A stretch of DNA of 32,631 nucleotides from Rhizobiaceae bacterium (lineage in GTDB: Bacteria > Pseudomonadota > Alphaproteobacteria > Rhizobiales > Rhizobiaceae): contig JAIXTO010000125.1 in assembly GCA_027483885.1 (NCBI GenBank), forward strand, positions 1 through 32,631, read 5' to 3'. Positions within the stretch are counted from its first letter, which is position 1, and each line of letters starts with the position of its first letter. Below are positions 15,848 to 25,325 of the stretch, piece after piece. The position numbers and the translations under genes were made by a program. The notes under the pieces were generated by a model. That model did no database searches. It saw only the letters and a program-made list of their open reading frames with translations, and had not been told where the DNA came from.

Positions 15848-16495
15848 CTATAGGCTCGGGGTCGGGCTGCTGCCCCAGCCGAACCAATCGCTGATCAGCC
15901 ACCAGCCACCCAGCAGGATGAAGGCGGTAAAGGCGATGGCGGCAAGGCCGAGGAGAAGGCCGCCGCCAATGGCAAGCCCATCCCGCTGGGCAAGGCCAAG
16001 CGCGATGAAGAAGATGGCAAGGCCGGGCAACACGTTGCCGAACGGGATCGGCAGGGCAATCAGCACCGCCATGACGAAGATGAAGAGGCCAAGCGGTCTC
16101 AGCGCCCCCTCGCCGCTCAGCACCTTTCCGCGCGGCTTCAGCCAGGTTTCCAGCACCGCTAATTTGGGCCCAAGGCGCACTGCCATCGCCTGCAACAGGC
16201 GATGCGGAACGTTGACGCGGGCAAGCCTTGCGGGCAGGAAAAAGCGATCGGCGCCGATGACGAGTTGCGCCGCCAGAAGCGCCAGCGCCGTGCCGAAGAC
16301 GAAACCTGCCGGAATGCCGGGTGTCGGGATGATGGCGGGGATGGAAAATACCAGCAGCACAAGCGCGGTCGCATGGTCGCCGAGCAGAGCCAGCAATTGG
16401 CCAAGCGTCGTGCGCTCTCCTTCAAGCTTCAGGGGAAGCGCCTCGATGATCTCCGCAAGGCTCGGCTTGCGACCGTCTCCATCCGGATCAATCAT
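15848..16495 (-). CDS. ExoD-family exopolysaccharide synthesis-type membrane protein
   Basis: A 215-residue inner-membrane protein of the ExoD type (PF06055). A charged N terminus with SLAEIIEAL and GERTTLGQLLALLG, the family opening, is followed by hydrophobic segments at about 43-60, 62-82, 130-150, 152-168 and 173-195. ExoD was first tied to exopolysaccharide production and alkali tolerance in rhizobia; its biochemistry is unknown. It starts at the ATG 16493-16495 without an obvious strong ribosome site; a 65-codon frame just upstream ends in an ATGA overlap with it, but I do not call that a gene. The end faces the tRNA-Arg gene. Confidence 0.88.
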   Translation of the reverse strand: MIDPDGDGRKPSLAEIIEALPLKLEGERTTLGQLLALLGDHATALVLLVFSIPAIIPTPGIPAGFVFGTALALLAAQLVIGADRFFLPARLARVNVPHRLLQAMAVRLGPKLAVLETWLKPRGKVLSGEGALRPLGLFIFVMAVLIALPIPFGNVLPGLAIFFIALGLAQRDGLAIGGGLLLGLAAIAFTAFILLGGWWLISDWFGWGSSPTPSL

Positions 16496-16831
16496 GCGTG
16501 GGGGTTCCGATCCGAGACGTGCCGGAATAGCGAAGAAATAGTCGGGGCCTTGAAGTCGTCACGAAAAGTCCATCGGTTGGCAAGGAAGGCAGATGCCGCG
16601 GCGGCGGCGCTTTTTGGTGATCGCCAGAGCCTGCCTCTGAGCCACCGCGCATCGGCCAAGACACCGGAAACGCTGCAAAAGCTTGCCACCCATATGGGAC
16701 GTTCGTCTGTAAAACGAAGAGCGGCCGTTCCAAAATTCCGCCAGCCCTCTTCACCGATTGCGGGGGATGGCGCCTGCCACGCCGGTCTGGCTTGGCAAAT
16801 GCGAAGGAAAAGACAGCGCTAACAGAAACGG
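16496..16831. other. 336-bp spacer without a confident gene
   Basis: Several frames are open here, including a 65-codon minus-strand frame (16492-16689) that ends overlapping the ExoD-family start, but none has a recognisable product, ribosome site and composition together. It may hold the promoter for the ExoD-family gene. I see no strong hairpin or dyad. Confidence 0.5.
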
Positions 16832-17179
16832 CTAGGTTCGATCGCCGCTGCGAAGGGCATCCAGGAACACCACGCTCTGCTGGCTGAGACGTGCTTCGTC
16901 CATGAAAGCATCCAGGCATTCGAGCAGCCGGTTTCGCCTCACGGCCACCTCCGTTTCCGGCAGCGGCGACATGTTGAAGGCACCGACACCGGCCAGAAAG
17001 GACTGCATTGCCGCCGTCAGCGATGGCAGGAGGTCGATCAGGTAGACGCTGGGCTGTCGCGCGTCGATCATCCCTGCTGCATAGTCGAACAGGGCCTTTG
17101 GCAATGACAAGGCATCGCGCCAGTCACAGTTGGCGACGAGGTCTCTGACGACGATTTCATCGATATGGTGCATTGTCAT
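16832..17179 (-). CDS. Small hypothetical protein
   Basis: A 115-residue soluble-looking protein that I do not recognise. It starts MTMHHIDEIVVRDLV and is largely helical in appearance, with hydrophobic-charged alternation and no transmembrane segment, Cys cluster or known motif. The ATG at 17177-17179 is chosen because AGGGA lies 7 bases upstream; ATGs at 17185 and 17173 and a TTG at 17212 are alternatives. It is an orphan between the ExoD-family gene and the FAD monooxygenase. The upstream spacer to 17,445 has no gene and probably contains its promoter. Confidence 0.55.
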   Translation of the reverse strand: MTMHHIDEIVVRDLVANCDWRDALSLPKALFDYAAGMIDARQPSVYLIDLLPSLTAAMQSFLAGVGAFNMSPLPETEVAVRRNRLLECLDAFMDEARLSQQSVVFLDALRSGDRT

Positions 17180-17374
17180 GGCCATTCCCTGCCAAGAAGT
17201 GGTGGAATTCAAGAAGCGTGTCTCTTTTCAAAATGAAGAACCGAGACGGGGTTCTGGTGTCACCGACCACGAAGAACCGTCAAAATATCTATCGGCTTCA
17301 TCTCATCATCAAATTTAGTTGAATGCAGGAACATCTGGAAGGATCGTGGCAACACTACGGCGAAAACCATGAGC

Positions 17375-17393
17375 GAGGCTTTCCACCAGCCTC
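17375..17393 (-). terminator. Candidate terminator after the FAD monooxygenase gene
   Basis: Arms GAGGCT and AGCCTC surround a 7-base loop, 52 bp past the monooxygenase stop on the minus strand, with TTTT about 9 bases after the stem. The distance of the T run from the stem makes this a modest candidate. Confidence 0.35.
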
Positions 17394-17445
17394 ACCGGGC
17401 GATTAAAGCGGGATCAGCCCTTAAAATCAGGCGCGACAAATGCCC

Positions 17446-18663
17446 TTAAGCCTGCCCGCGCACGTGCTCCATGCGAAATCCAAGCCCGATCAGGCGGCCG
17501 GCCAGATGCGACAGCAGCGGAAAACGGGCAAGGCCCCGGATGAAGGCCGGCGGCCCCTTGCTTTTCTCCTCCACCGCCTGATCCTTGCGGCGGCTGGAGC
17601 GCATCATCAGCTGCAGCTTCTGCGTGGCGCGGGTGGGAAACAACCGGCGCTTTTCCACGGCGGCCAGATCCGCATCCGTCAACCGCCCTTCCCGCAGCGG
17701 CTGGGCCAGCCGATTGGCCGCAGCGACAGCATCCTGAATGGCGAGATTAACGCCAACGCCGCCGATGGGCGACATGGCATGGGCCGCATCGCCAATGGCA
17801 ATCAGCCCCGGCCGCCACCATGTCTTCAGCCGGTCGATCCGCACCTGCAGAAGGCTCACATCTTCCCAGCTGCGGATCTCCTCCATGCGGGCGGAGGGCA
17901 GCGGCGAGACGTCGCGCACCTTGTCGCGAAAGGCTTCCAGATCACCCGCCTGGAATTCCGCAAAGGTGCCGCGCCGGATGATATAGCCGCACTGCCAATA
18001 GTCGCCGCGGTCAATCAGCACAAAACCCTGGCGTGGACCGGCGTGGCCCATGGTCTCTTTCGGATCGCCCTCCTGCTTGGAAAGCTTCATCCAGACGACT
18101 TCGCTTGGCGTGCCAAAAGTTTCCACCTCAAGCCCCGCCTTTTCGCGCACCACAGAATGGCGCCCATCAGCCGCAACGACCAGTGTGGCATCCAGCCGGA
18201 TTTTTTCCTCCGGCGTTTCCAGAAGAAGTCCCGATACCCGACTGCCCACCGTCTGAACGTCAGTCACCTTCGCCTGCAGGATCAGCCGGAAATTCGGATA
18301 GCGCCGGGCTTCGCCGGCCAGAAAATCGAGAAAATCCCACTGCGGCATGAATGCGATGAACTTGTTGCGCACGGGAAGACGCGAAAAGTCCGCGATGGTG
18401 ACCGGACGCCCGCCGATTTCCGCCGACAGTTTTGGCGCGCGTGTGTGGGGAAGTTTCAGAAAGGCCTCCTCCAGACCCAGTTCATAGATGACCTCCAGCG
18501 TTGACGGGTGAATGGTATCGCCGCGAAAATCGCGCAGGAAATCGGCATGTTTTTCCACCACCGTCACATCAACGCCCGCACGCGCCAGAAGCAGGCCGAG
18601 CATCATGCCGGCCGGGCCGCCGCCGGCAATCGCGCAGGTGGTGGTGATTGTTCTGTCCGTCAT
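17446..18663 (-). CDS. FAD-dependent aromatic-hydroxylase-like monooxygenase
   Basis: A 405-residue group A flavoprotein (PF01494 type). The dinucleotide-binding GGGPAG is at 14-19, a VVEKHADFLRDFRGDTIHPST segment follows at about 35-55, a DG motif in VVAADGRHSVVRE lies near 168, and the GD motif GLIAIGDAAHAMSP near 290 contacts FAD ribitol. Members hydroxylate aromatic or quinone-like substrates using NAD(P)H and O2; the substrate here is unknown. No oxidoreductase partner is adjacent. It is divergent from dxr across 142 bp. A C-terminal basic patch (RSSRRKD) precedes a hydrophobic tail. Confidence 0.9.
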   Translation of the reverse strand: MTDRTITTTCAIAGGGPAGMMLGLLLARAGVDVTVVEKHADFLRDFRGDTIHPSTLEVIYELGLEEAFLKLPHTRAPKLSAEIGGRPVTIADFSRLPVRNKFIAFMPQWDFLDFLAGEARRYPNFRLILQAKVTDVQTVGSRVSGLLLETPEEKIRLDATLVVAADGRHSVVREKAGLEVETFGTPSEVVWMKLSKQEGDPKETMGHAGPRQGFVLIDRGDYWQCGYIIRRGTFAEFQAGDLEAFRDKVRDVSPLPSARMEEIRSWEDVSLLQVRIDRLKTWWRPGLIAIGDAAHAMSPIGGVGVNLAIQDAVAAANRLAQPLREGRLTDADLAAVEKRRLFPTRATQKLQLMMRSSRRKDQAVEEKSKGPPAFIRGLARFPLLSHLAGRLIGLGFRMEHVRGQA

Positions 18664-18805
18664 GATCGTCTCCCGCGCCGCTGTCGGCTGCTATCATAGA
18701 CTGCAAGTGGCGGGTGCCGGCGTAAAAATCAATGCGGCCAATCGGCTTGTGAGCGAGAGGCTTGCCCTGTACATGAGCGACACCTGACATCGGATTGTTT
18801 TTGCA

Positions 18806-19975
18806 ATGACCATCACCGAAAAGCGCAGCATCAGCATTCTGGGCTCCACCGGCTCCATCGGCACCAATACGCTGGACGTGGTGCGTCATCTGGGTGGCCG
18901 CGACGCCTTCGAGGTGATGGCGCTGACAGGTGCGGGCAATATCGAGCTTCTGGCCGAGCAGGCGATCACCCATGGCGCAAGGCTTGCGGTGACGGCTGAC
19001 GAGAGCCAGTACATCGCGCTGAAGGACGCCCTTTCCGGCACCGGCATCGAGGTGGCGGCCGGCCAGAGCGGGCTTCTGGAGGCGGCAGAAGCGGACGCGC
19101 AGGTGGTGATGGCCGCCATTGTCGGCACAGCCGGCCTTGCCCCGACGCTTGCCGCTGCCCGGCGCGGCGCCGATATTGCGCTTGCCAACAAGGAATGCCT
19201 GGTTTCGGCCGGGGATCTTTTTCTGAGCGCCGTCAGGCAGGGTGGCGGCCAGCTGCTTCCCGTCGACAGCGAACATAATGCGATCTTCCAGGTGCTGGAG
19301 GAAAACCAGCGCCATGCCGTGGAGCGCGTCATCCTGACCGCCTCCGGCGGGCCGTTCCGCACCTTTTCCCGCGCCCAGATGGCCGATGTGACGCTGGAAA
19401 CCGCACGCGCCCACCCCAACTGGTCGATGGGGCTCAAGATCTCCATCGACAGCGCCTCGATGTTCAACAAGGCGCTGGAGATGATCGAGGCACAGCACCT
19501 GTTCAACCTTGCGCCGGACCAGGTGGAGGTGATCGTGCATCCGCAATCGATCATCCATTCCATGGTCGGTTATTCGGACGGATCGGTGCTGGCCCAGCTT
19601 GGCGCGCCCGATATGCGCCATGCCATCGGTTACGCCCTGCAATATCCGCGCCGTGCAAAGCTTCCGGTCGAGCGGCTGGATTTTGCAAAACTGGCGCGGC
19701 TCGATTTCGAGGCCCCGGATGAGACACGTTTCCCGGCGCTCCGGCTGGCGCGGCTTGCCATGACGCGCGGCGGCGTTCAGGGTGCGGTGCTGAACGGCGC
19801 CAAGGAAGTGGCGCTGGAAGCCTTCATTTCCGGCACCACCGGGTTTCTCACCATGGCCGAAGTGACAGAGGCGGTGATGGAAGACTTGTCCCACCTGGCT
19901 GCGGCCACCTCCATGGACGACGTGTTTGAGGCAGATGCCGAAGCACGCCGCGCCGCCCGTCGCCTGCTGGGATGA
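18806..19975 (+). CDS. dxr: 1-deoxy-D-xylulose-5-phosphate reductoisomerase
   Basis: Converts DXP to 2-C-methyl-D-erythritol 4-phosphate with NADPH, the committed step of the non-mevalonate isoprenoid pathway. The 389-residue protein has the NADPH-binding GSTGSIG at 13-19, the ANKE motif at 127-130, metal ligands Asp154 and Glu156 in VDSEHN, the SGGPFR loop and the substrate-binding HPNWSMGLKISIDSASM region (about 201-217). Full length. The start lacks a strong ribosome site. The next plus-strand gene begins 55 bp after the stop. Confidence 0.97.
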   Translation: MTITEKRSISILGSTGSIGTNTLDVVRHLGGRDAFEVMALTGAGNIELLAEQAITHGARLAVTADESQYIALKDALSGTGIEVAAGQSGLLEAAEADAQVVMAAIVGTAGLAPTLAAARRGADIALANKECLVSAGDLFLSAVRQGGGQLLPVDSEHNAIFQVLEENQRHAVERVILTASGGPFRTFSRAQMADVTLETARAHPNWSMGLKISIDSASMFNKALEMIEAQHLFNLAPDQVEVIVHPQSIIHSMVGYSDGSVLAQLGAPDMRHAIGYALQYPRRAKLPVERLDFAKLARLDFEAPDETRFPALRLARLAMTRGGVQGAVLNGAKEVALEAFISGTTGFLTMAEVTEAVMEDLSHLAAATSMDDVFEADAEARRAARRLLG

Positions 19976-20030
19976 TGACTGCCAGTTGGCCAAGAAACCT
20001 TACCCCGCAACAGTGACGACAGGTGAAGGC

Positions 20031-20402
20031 ATGGCACCGGATCTGGAGCTGCTGCAGGGGACATGGCGGCAGATAAGCTTTGAGGAGAACGGCCTCGCAG
20101 ACCCTCCCGATAGCCACGGCGCCCCCGACGCGATCCTCACAATCAAGGGCACAGGCTTTCATGTCGCCGTTCCCGGTGGCGAAACTCTGGTCGAGGGGCG
20201 CTTTGTCCTGCACCCCGCGACATCTCCCAAGGGCATAGACTGGATCGACAGCATTGGGCCGGATGCCGGGACACGATTGCCCGCCATCTACGCGCTCGGC
20301 GCCCACACATTCGCGTTCGCAGCAGCAGACGCCGACAGGGAGCGGCCGAGCGACTTTTCCGGTGGCGCGGGAATAACCGTTCGCGCCTTTGTCAGGACCT
20401 GA
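20031..20402 (+). CDS. TIGR03067-like/lipocalin-like small protein
   Basis: A 123-residue protein beginning MAPDLELLQGTWR; the LLQGTW opening, a central beta-rich pattern (ILTIKGTGFHV, then GRFVLHPATSPKGIDW) and an IYALG segment resemble the TIGR03067 domain known mainly from planctomycetes and found in some rhizobia. Function unknown; relatives are thought to form a lipocalin-like barrel. The ATG at 20031 follows GGTGAAGG; an open extension of 35 codons upstream overlaps the dxr end and is not family-like. No signal peptide is visible. Its stop is 28 bp from the end of the convergent mutase gene. Confidence 0.72.
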   Translation: MAPDLELLQGTWRQISFEENGLADPPDSHGAPDAILTIKGTGFHVAVPGGETLVEGRFVLHPATSPKGIDWIDSIGPDAGTRLPAIYALGAHTFAFAAADADRERPSDFSGGAGITVRAFVRT

Positions 20403-20430
20403 CCCCGGCCATCGTCTCGCAGCCGTTCCC

Positions 20431-22569
20431 TCAGGTGTTGCGGCGACGCCCTTCCATAAGGTCGAGGATTGCGCGGGCGGCATCGAGCACATTGGTGCCG
20501 GGTCCGAAGACGGCGGCGATGCCGGCGTCGAGCAGGTGCTGGTAATCCTGGCGGGGAATGACCCCGCCGATCACCACGATGATATCCTTTGCGCCTTTGG
20601 CACGCAGGGCTTCGACCAGTTGCGGGCCAAGCGTCTTGTGGCCAGCGGCAAGCGAGGACATGCCGACCACCTGCACCTGTTCGCGAATGGCAAGGTCTGC
20701 CGCTTCCTGCGGTGTCTGGAACAGCGGACCGGCAATCACCTCGAAACCGATATCGCCAAAGGCAGACGCAATCACCTTCGCGCCACGATCATGACCATCC
20801 TGGCCAAGCTTGGCGACCAGCATTTTCGGCTTCACAGCGGTGGCCTCGGCAAACTGCGAAAGGCGCTCGACCAGCATCCGATATTCCGGATCGCCCTCAT
20901 AGGCGGCGCCATAGATGTCATGAACGACTTCCGGTACGGCCGAATGATCACCGAAGACCTGGCGCATGGCATCGGAGATTTCGCCGACCGTTGCGCGGGC
21001 GCGCGCCGCCTCCACGGCAGCGGCCAGAAGATTACCCTCGCCGGTTTCGGCAACCTCGGTCAGAAGCGCAAGCGCTGCTGAAACGCGGGCCGGATCGCGC
21101 TGGCGGCGCAGCGCGTCTAGCCGGCGGATCTGCGCTTCGCGCACCGCCGTGTTGTCGATGGCGAGAATATCGATCGGCTCCTCGTTTTCGAGCCGGTATT
21201 TGTTAACCCCGACGATGATTTCTTCCGCCCGGTCCACGGCGGCCTGACGGCGGGTGGCTGCCTCCTCGATCAGACGCTTGGGCAGGCCATCGGCCACAGC
21301 CTTGGTCATACCGCCCAGGCTTTCCACCTCCTCGATCAGCGCCCAGGCCTTGTCCGCAAGCTCCTTGGTCAGGCTTTCGACATAATAGGAGCCGGCCAAG
21401 GGATCAACGACCTTGGTCACGCCCGTCTCGTGCTGCAGGATCAACTGTGTGTTGCGGGCGATGCGGGCGGAAAATTCGCTCGGCAGCGCCATCGCTTCAT
21501 CCAGCGCATTGGTATGCAGCGACTGCGTGCCGCCAAGCACCGCCGACAGCGCCTCGTAGGCGGTGCGGATGACGTTGTTATACGGGTCCTGCTCGGCAAG
21601 CGATACGCCCGACGTCTGGCAGTGGGTGCGCAGCATCAGCGAGCCGGCCTTCTTCGGCTCGAACTCGGCCATGATCTTTGACCAGAGCAGGCGTGCCGCG
21701 CTCAGCTTTGCCGCTTCCATGAAGAAGTTCATGCCGATTGCAAAAAAGAACGATAGCCGGCCGGCGAACTCATCGACATTCAAGCCCTTGGCCAGCGCCG
21801 CGCGCACATATTCGCGCCCATCGGCCAGCGTGAAGGCAAGCTCTTGGGTAAGCGTCGCGCCGGCTTCCTGCATGTGGTAGCCGGAGATCGAGATGGAGTT
21901 GAACTTCGGCATCTCCTTGGCCGTATAGGCAATGATATCCGCAATGATCCGCATCGAGGGTTCCGGCGGATAGATATAGGTGTTGCGGACCATGAACTCC
22001 TTCAGAATATCGTTCTGGATGGTGCCCGACAGCTCGGCGCGCGAACAGCCCTGCTCCTCGCCCGCCACACTAAACGAGGCAAGGATCGGGATGACCGCGC
22101 CATTCATGGTCATGGACACAGACATGTCCTTCAGCGGAATGCCGTCGAAGAGGATCTTCATGTCCTCAACACTGTCGATGGCAACACCCGCCTTGCCGAC
22201 ATCACCCTCAACGCGCGGATGGTCGCTGTCATAGCCGCGGTGGGTGGCAAGATCGAAAGCGACCGAAAGACCCTTCTGGCCTGCCGCGAGGTTCTTGCGG
22301 TAAAACGCGTTGCTTTCTTCCGCGGTCGAAAAGCCCGCATATTGGCGGATCGTCCAGGGGCGACCGGCATACATAGTGGCACGTGGGCCGCGCACGAAGG
22401 GGGCAAAACCCGGCAACGTCTCCAGATGCTCCATGCCGGCCAGATCGTCGGCCGTATAGAGCGGCTTGACGTCGATGCCCTCAGGCGTGTGCCAGACAAG
22501 GGTCTCCGGTGCGGCCTTCAGTTCCTTCTCGGCAAGTGCCTGCCAGTCTGCAATCGTCTTCCTGGACAT
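20431..22569 (-). CDS. scpA: Methylmalonyl-CoA mutase (B12-dependent, single-subunit type)
   Basis: Isomerises (R)-methylmalonyl-CoA to succinyl-CoA with adenosylcobalamin. The 712-residue protein has the substrate-binding TIM barrel (about 20-540), including the [18 protein letters not shown] and RTHCQTSG segments, and a C-terminal B12-binding domain with the DxHxxG motif at 591-596, where His593 coordinates cobalt. The start ATG at 22567-22569 is preceded by GAGGAGGA; an alternative 10 codons upstream is weaker. It is last in the minus-strand propionate block, 104 bp after pccA. The methylmalonyl-CoA epimerase gene is not in the window. Also known as mcm or bhbA in rhizobia. Confidence 0.96.
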   Translation of the reverse strand: MSRKTIADWQALAEKELKAAPETLVWHTPEGIDVKPLYTADDLAGMEHLETLPGFAPFVRGPRATMYAGRPWTIRQYAGFSTAEESNAFYRKNLAAGQKGLSVAFDLATHRGYDSDHPRVEGDVGKAGVAIDSVEDMKILFDGIPLKDMSVSMTMNGAVIPILASFSVAGEEQGCSRAELSGTIQNDILKEFMVRNTYIYPPEPSMRIIADIIAYTAKEMPKFNSISISGYHMQEAGATLTQELAFTLADGREYVRAALAKGLNVDEFAGRLSFFFAIGMNFFMEAAKLSAARLLWSKIMAEFEPKKAGSLMLRTHCQTSGVSLAEQDPYNNVIRTAYEALSAVLGGTQSLHTNALDEAMALPSEFSARIARNTQLILQHETGVTKVVDPLAGSYYVESLTKELADKAWALIEEVESLGGMTKAVADGLPKRLIEEAATRRQAAVDRAEEIIVGVNKYRLENEEPIDILAIDNTAVREAQIRRLDALRRQRDPARVSAALALLTEVAETGEGNLLAAAVEAARARATVGEISDAMRQVFGDHSAVPEVVHDIYGAAYEGDPEYRMLVERLSQFAEATAVKPKMLVAKLGQDGHDRGAKVIASAFGDIGFEVIAGPLFQTPQEAADLAIREQVQVVGMSSLAAGHKTLGPQLVEALRAKGAKDIIVVIGGVIPRQDYQHLLDAGIAAVFGPGTNVLDAARAILDLMEGRRRNT

Positions 22570-22673
22570 CGGGTCCTCCTCGGTATTGGCCGGTTTCATC
22601 TGCGCCGGTTAGCGCCGCTCAGTCTCACGGACGTCGGATAAAGCATCGAGAGCGGGGGCCCCCCTTACGGCGA

Positions 22674-24677
22674 TCACTCGAACTCCATGATCAGCTCATC
22701 CACCGCCAGCGACTGGCCGGCTGTGGCTGCCACGCGCTTCACCACGCCGCGCCGTTCTGCCTTCAGAACGTTTTCCATCTTCATCGCCTCGACGGTTGCC
22801 AGTGTCTGGCCAGCCTCCACCGTCTCACCGGTCTTCACCGCAACGGCGGTGATGACGCCGGGCATCGGGCAGAGCAGCATTTTCGACGTATCGGGCGGCA
22901 ATTTCACCGGCATCAGACGCGCCAGCTGTGCCACGCGCGGCGAGCGCACGCGCGCCAGAATATCCATGCCGCGCAGGCGAAGGCGGATGGCCGAGCCGAC
23001 GAGATCGACTTTTACGCCGAGCGTCTTACCCGCCACGGTAAAATGCGCGTGGCTTTGACCGGGCTGCCAGGCCGCAACCACAGAAAGCGAGCCGCCATCT
23101 TCAAAGGCCACGACATGCGTATCCTGGCTGCCGGTTATGCTGACCGCATGATGGTGATCGCCAAACGACACGACCCAATCGGCCCCGACGCTTCGGGCAT
23201 GATTGCCGATCGTGCCGGAAATCCGCGTCGCGCGGTGCTGGATTGTCTGGTTGATGACAGCGGCAATCGCGGCAAGGTTTTTGGCACCCGCTTCATCGGG
23301 CGAAACGCCGGAAAAGCCATCTGCAAATTCCTCGGCGATATAGGCCGTGGTGATCTTGCCCGAGCGAAACCGCTCCTGGTTCATCACCGCCGACAGGAAG
23401 GGCAGGTTATGGCCGATGCCTTCCACCTCGAAATCATCGAGCGCCGACGACATGGCATCGATGGCGGCAAGCCGCGTTGGAGCCCAGGTGCAGAGCTTTG
23501 CGATCATCGGATCGTAATACATCGAAATATCGCCGCCTTCGAAGACGCCGGTATCGTTGCGCACGACAGAACCGTCCGGCGCCGTTCCTTCTGCCGGCGG
23601 GCGGTAACGCGTGAGGCGGCCGATGGAGGGCAGAAAGTTGCGGAACGGATCTTCGGCATAAAGCCGGCTTTCGATGGCCCAGCCGTTGAGCGTCACATCC
23701 TCCTGGCCAAAGGACAGCTTTTCGCCCGAGGCCACCCGGATCATCTGCTCGACCAGATCGATGCCGGTCACCAGCTCCGTCACCGGATGTTCCACCTGAA
23801 GGCGGGTGTTCATTTCGAGAAAATAGAAATTGCGATCGCCATCGACGATGAATTCCACCGTGCCGGCCGAGTGATACCCCACGGCCTTTGCCAGTGCGAC
23901 GGCCTGCTCGCCCATGGCGCGACGGGTCTTTTCGTCAAGGAAGGGCGATGGCGCCTCCTCAATGACTTTCTGGTTGCGGCGCTGGATCGAGCATTCACGC
24001 TCACCGAGATAAAGCACGGTGCCATGTTTGTCGCCCAGCACCTGGATTTCGATATGGCGCGGCTGGGTGACGAATTTTTCGATGAAGATACGGTCATCGC
24101 CGAACGAATTTTTGGCCTCGTTTTTCGAGGACTGAAACCCTTCGCGGGCTTCCGCATCGTTCCAGGCGATGCGCATGCCCTTGCCGCCACCGCCAGCCGA
24201 GGCCTTGATCATCACGGGATAACCGATGGATGCGGAAATCTTCACCGCCTCGTCGGCATCCTCGATCAGCCCCATATGGCCGGGCACGGTGGAGACACCC
24301 GCCTCTGCCGCAAGCTTCTTGGAGGTGATCTTGTCGCCCATCGCCTGGATGGCGCCCACAGGCGGGCCGATGAAGGTCACGCCAGCTTTTTCCAGCGCCT
24401 GCGCAAACAGCGGATTTTCCGACAGGAAGCCATAACCGGGATGCACGGCATCCGCCCCCGTCTTGCGGATCGCGTCCAGGATCTTCTCGATGACGATATA
24501 GGACTGGCTGGAGGGGGCCGGCCCGATATGCACCGCCTCATCGGCCATGGAAACATGCAGCGCACCGGCATCCGCATCCGAATAGACGGCAACCGTCTTG
24601 ATGCCCATGCGCTTGGCGGTCTTGATGACCCGGCAGGCGATTTCACCCCGGTTGGCGATGAGGATTTTCTGGATCAT
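22674..24677 (-). CDS. pccA: Propionyl-CoA carboxylase alpha subunit (biotin carboxylase + biotin carrier)
   Basis: A 667-residue biotin-dependent subunit that carboxylates its own biotin with ATP and bicarbonate for transfer to propionyl-CoA by PccB. Domain order: biotin carboxylase N domain starting IQKILIANRGEIACR, ATP-grasp with GGGGKGM near 167-173, C-terminal BC domain, a PCC-type BT linker, and a biotinyl domain with the biotinylated Lys633 in AMKM. The linker and partner pccB favour propionyl-CoA over acetyl- or methylcrotonyl-CoA. The ATG at 24675-24677 overlaps the stop of a possible 48-52 codon ORF by ATGA. Confidence 0.95.
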   Translation of the reverse strand: MIQKILIANRGEIACRVIKTAKRMGIKTVAVYSDADAGALHVSMADEAVHIGPAPSSQSYIVIEKILDAIRKTGADAVHPGYGFLSENPLFAQALEKAGVTFIGPPVGAIQAMGDKITSKKLAAEAGVSTVPGHMGLIEDADEAVKISASIGYPVMIKASAGGGGKGMRIAWNDAEAREGFQSSKNEAKNSFGDDRIFIEKFVTQPRHIEIQVLGDKHGTVLYLGERECSIQRRNQKVIEEAPSPFLDEKTRRAMGEQAVALAKAVGYHSAGTVEFIVDGDRNFYFLEMNTRLQVEHPVTELVTGIDLVEQMIRVASGEKLSFGQEDVTLNGWAIESRLYAEDPFRNFLPSIGRLTRYRPPAEGTAPDGSVVRNDTGVFEGGDISMYYDPMIAKLCTWAPTRLAAIDAMSSALDDFEVEGIGHNLPFLSAVMNQERFRSGKITTAYIAEEFADGFSGVSPDEAGAKNLAAIAAVINQTIQHRATRISGTIGNHARSVGADWVVSFGDHHHAVSITGSQDTHVVAFEDGGSLSVVAAWQPGQSHAHFTVAGKTLGVKVDLVGSAIRLRLRGMDILARVRSPRVAQLARLMPVKLPPDTSKMLLCPMPGVITAVAVKTGETVEAGQTLATVEAMKMENVLKAERRGVVKRVAATAGQSLAVDELIMEFE

Positions 24678-24820
24678 TTAGGCTTGCCTCCCGCAACGGG
24701 GTTTTCAATGAGTGTGAGAAAGACGGCCCGTACGTGGTCGACGGGCCAGACGCCGTTTTCGGCCTGGAAGACGGTGTCACCGCCTTCCGCCATTCGTCGA
24801 GGCAGGACAGAACTCAGCAT
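24674..24820 (-). CDS. Possible small ORF coupled to pccA
   Basis: A 48-codon frame whose TGA overlaps the pccA ATG (ATGA). The translation contains GDTVFQAENGVWPVDHVRAV, a plausible protein-like stretch, then FLTLIENP. An ATG four codons further upstream (at 24832) and a GTG before that are also possible. None has a clear ribosome site. Just upstream, a separate 18-codon frame starting at 24870 has a strong GGGAGG site and ends overlapping the 24820 ATG. The pair could be a coupled leader or the remains of one gene broken by a frameshift. Product unknown. Confidence 0.35.
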   Translation of the reverse strand: MLSSVLPRRMAEGGDTVFQAENGVWPVDHVRAVFLTLIENPVAGGKPK

Positions 24821-24907
24821 CTGCGTGTCCATTCCAGACACACCGGCACCCCGTCTTGCAAAGCAATCATTCCCACGCCCTCCCCCATCCTCTGTTTTAG
24901 TCCACGG

Positions 24908-25321
24908 CTAGTCCTTGATCGCCTTCTTCAAGCCCTTGGCCACGCTCTGCTCGCTCTTGACGTCGCCGAACGCCTCCGGAAAGTTCTTGCGCGCCATCGG
25001 TTCGTTGAGCTTCAACAGGGCGAAATAGGATTGCGGATCAAACCCGCGTTCGGCCGCGATGATTTCGCGCCCGAACAGGCGGCAGAGACGCTCACCATCA
25101 AGATTGCCGCGCTCGAAGGGTTCCGTGCCAAAAAACTGCCAGAGCGCCTGGACAAAACCGAGGTCGGCCAGCGCCACCGTCTGGTCCATGGTGCGATGAC
25201 GCGGCCAGTTGGTCAGCGGCGTCACCTTGGAATTGGGCCGGCGCAGCGTGTATTGCCACTGCGTTCCCGGCAGGCCCGGCGGAAAGCCCTGGTGTTTGGG
25301 CATAAGCGGTTCTTTTGCCAT
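24908..25321 (-). CDS. Conserved hypothetical protein, tandem paralogue A
   Basis: A 137-residue protein that is clearly paralogous to the product of the gene immediately upstream. Shared blocks are KHxGFPxGxPGT near the start, FG(T/A)EPFERGNLD in the middle, LFGRE, FDPxSY, and ARKxFPExFxDV near the end. I know no function; the proteins look soluble and lack catalytic signatures I recognise. The ATG at 25319-25321 is 4 bp after the upstream stop, with GAGG in range; a second ATG at 25303 is possible. The C-terminal tail is Lys-rich. It lies between the YghU-type gene and pccA in the propionate block. Confidence 0.78.
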   Translation of the reverse strand: MAKEPLMPKHQGFPPGLPGTQWQYTLRRPNSKVTPLTNWPRHRTMDQTVALADLGFVQALWQFFGTEPFERGNLDGERLCRLFGREIIAAERGFDPQSYFALLKLNEPMARKNFPEAFGDVKSEQSVAKGLKKAIKD

Positions 25322-25325
25322 AACG

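Noticed and set aside
16492..16689. 65-codon minus-strand frame overlapping the ExoD-family start by ATGA
   Set aside because: Any ATGA start creates such an overlap with a frame that happens to be open. The product looks compositional (Ala, Arg, Ser) and has no ribosome site.
22509..24911. 800-codon plus-strand open frame
   Set aside because: It is antisense to pccA, which has complete motifs. Long antisense frames are common in high-G+C DNA and this one has no recognisable domain.
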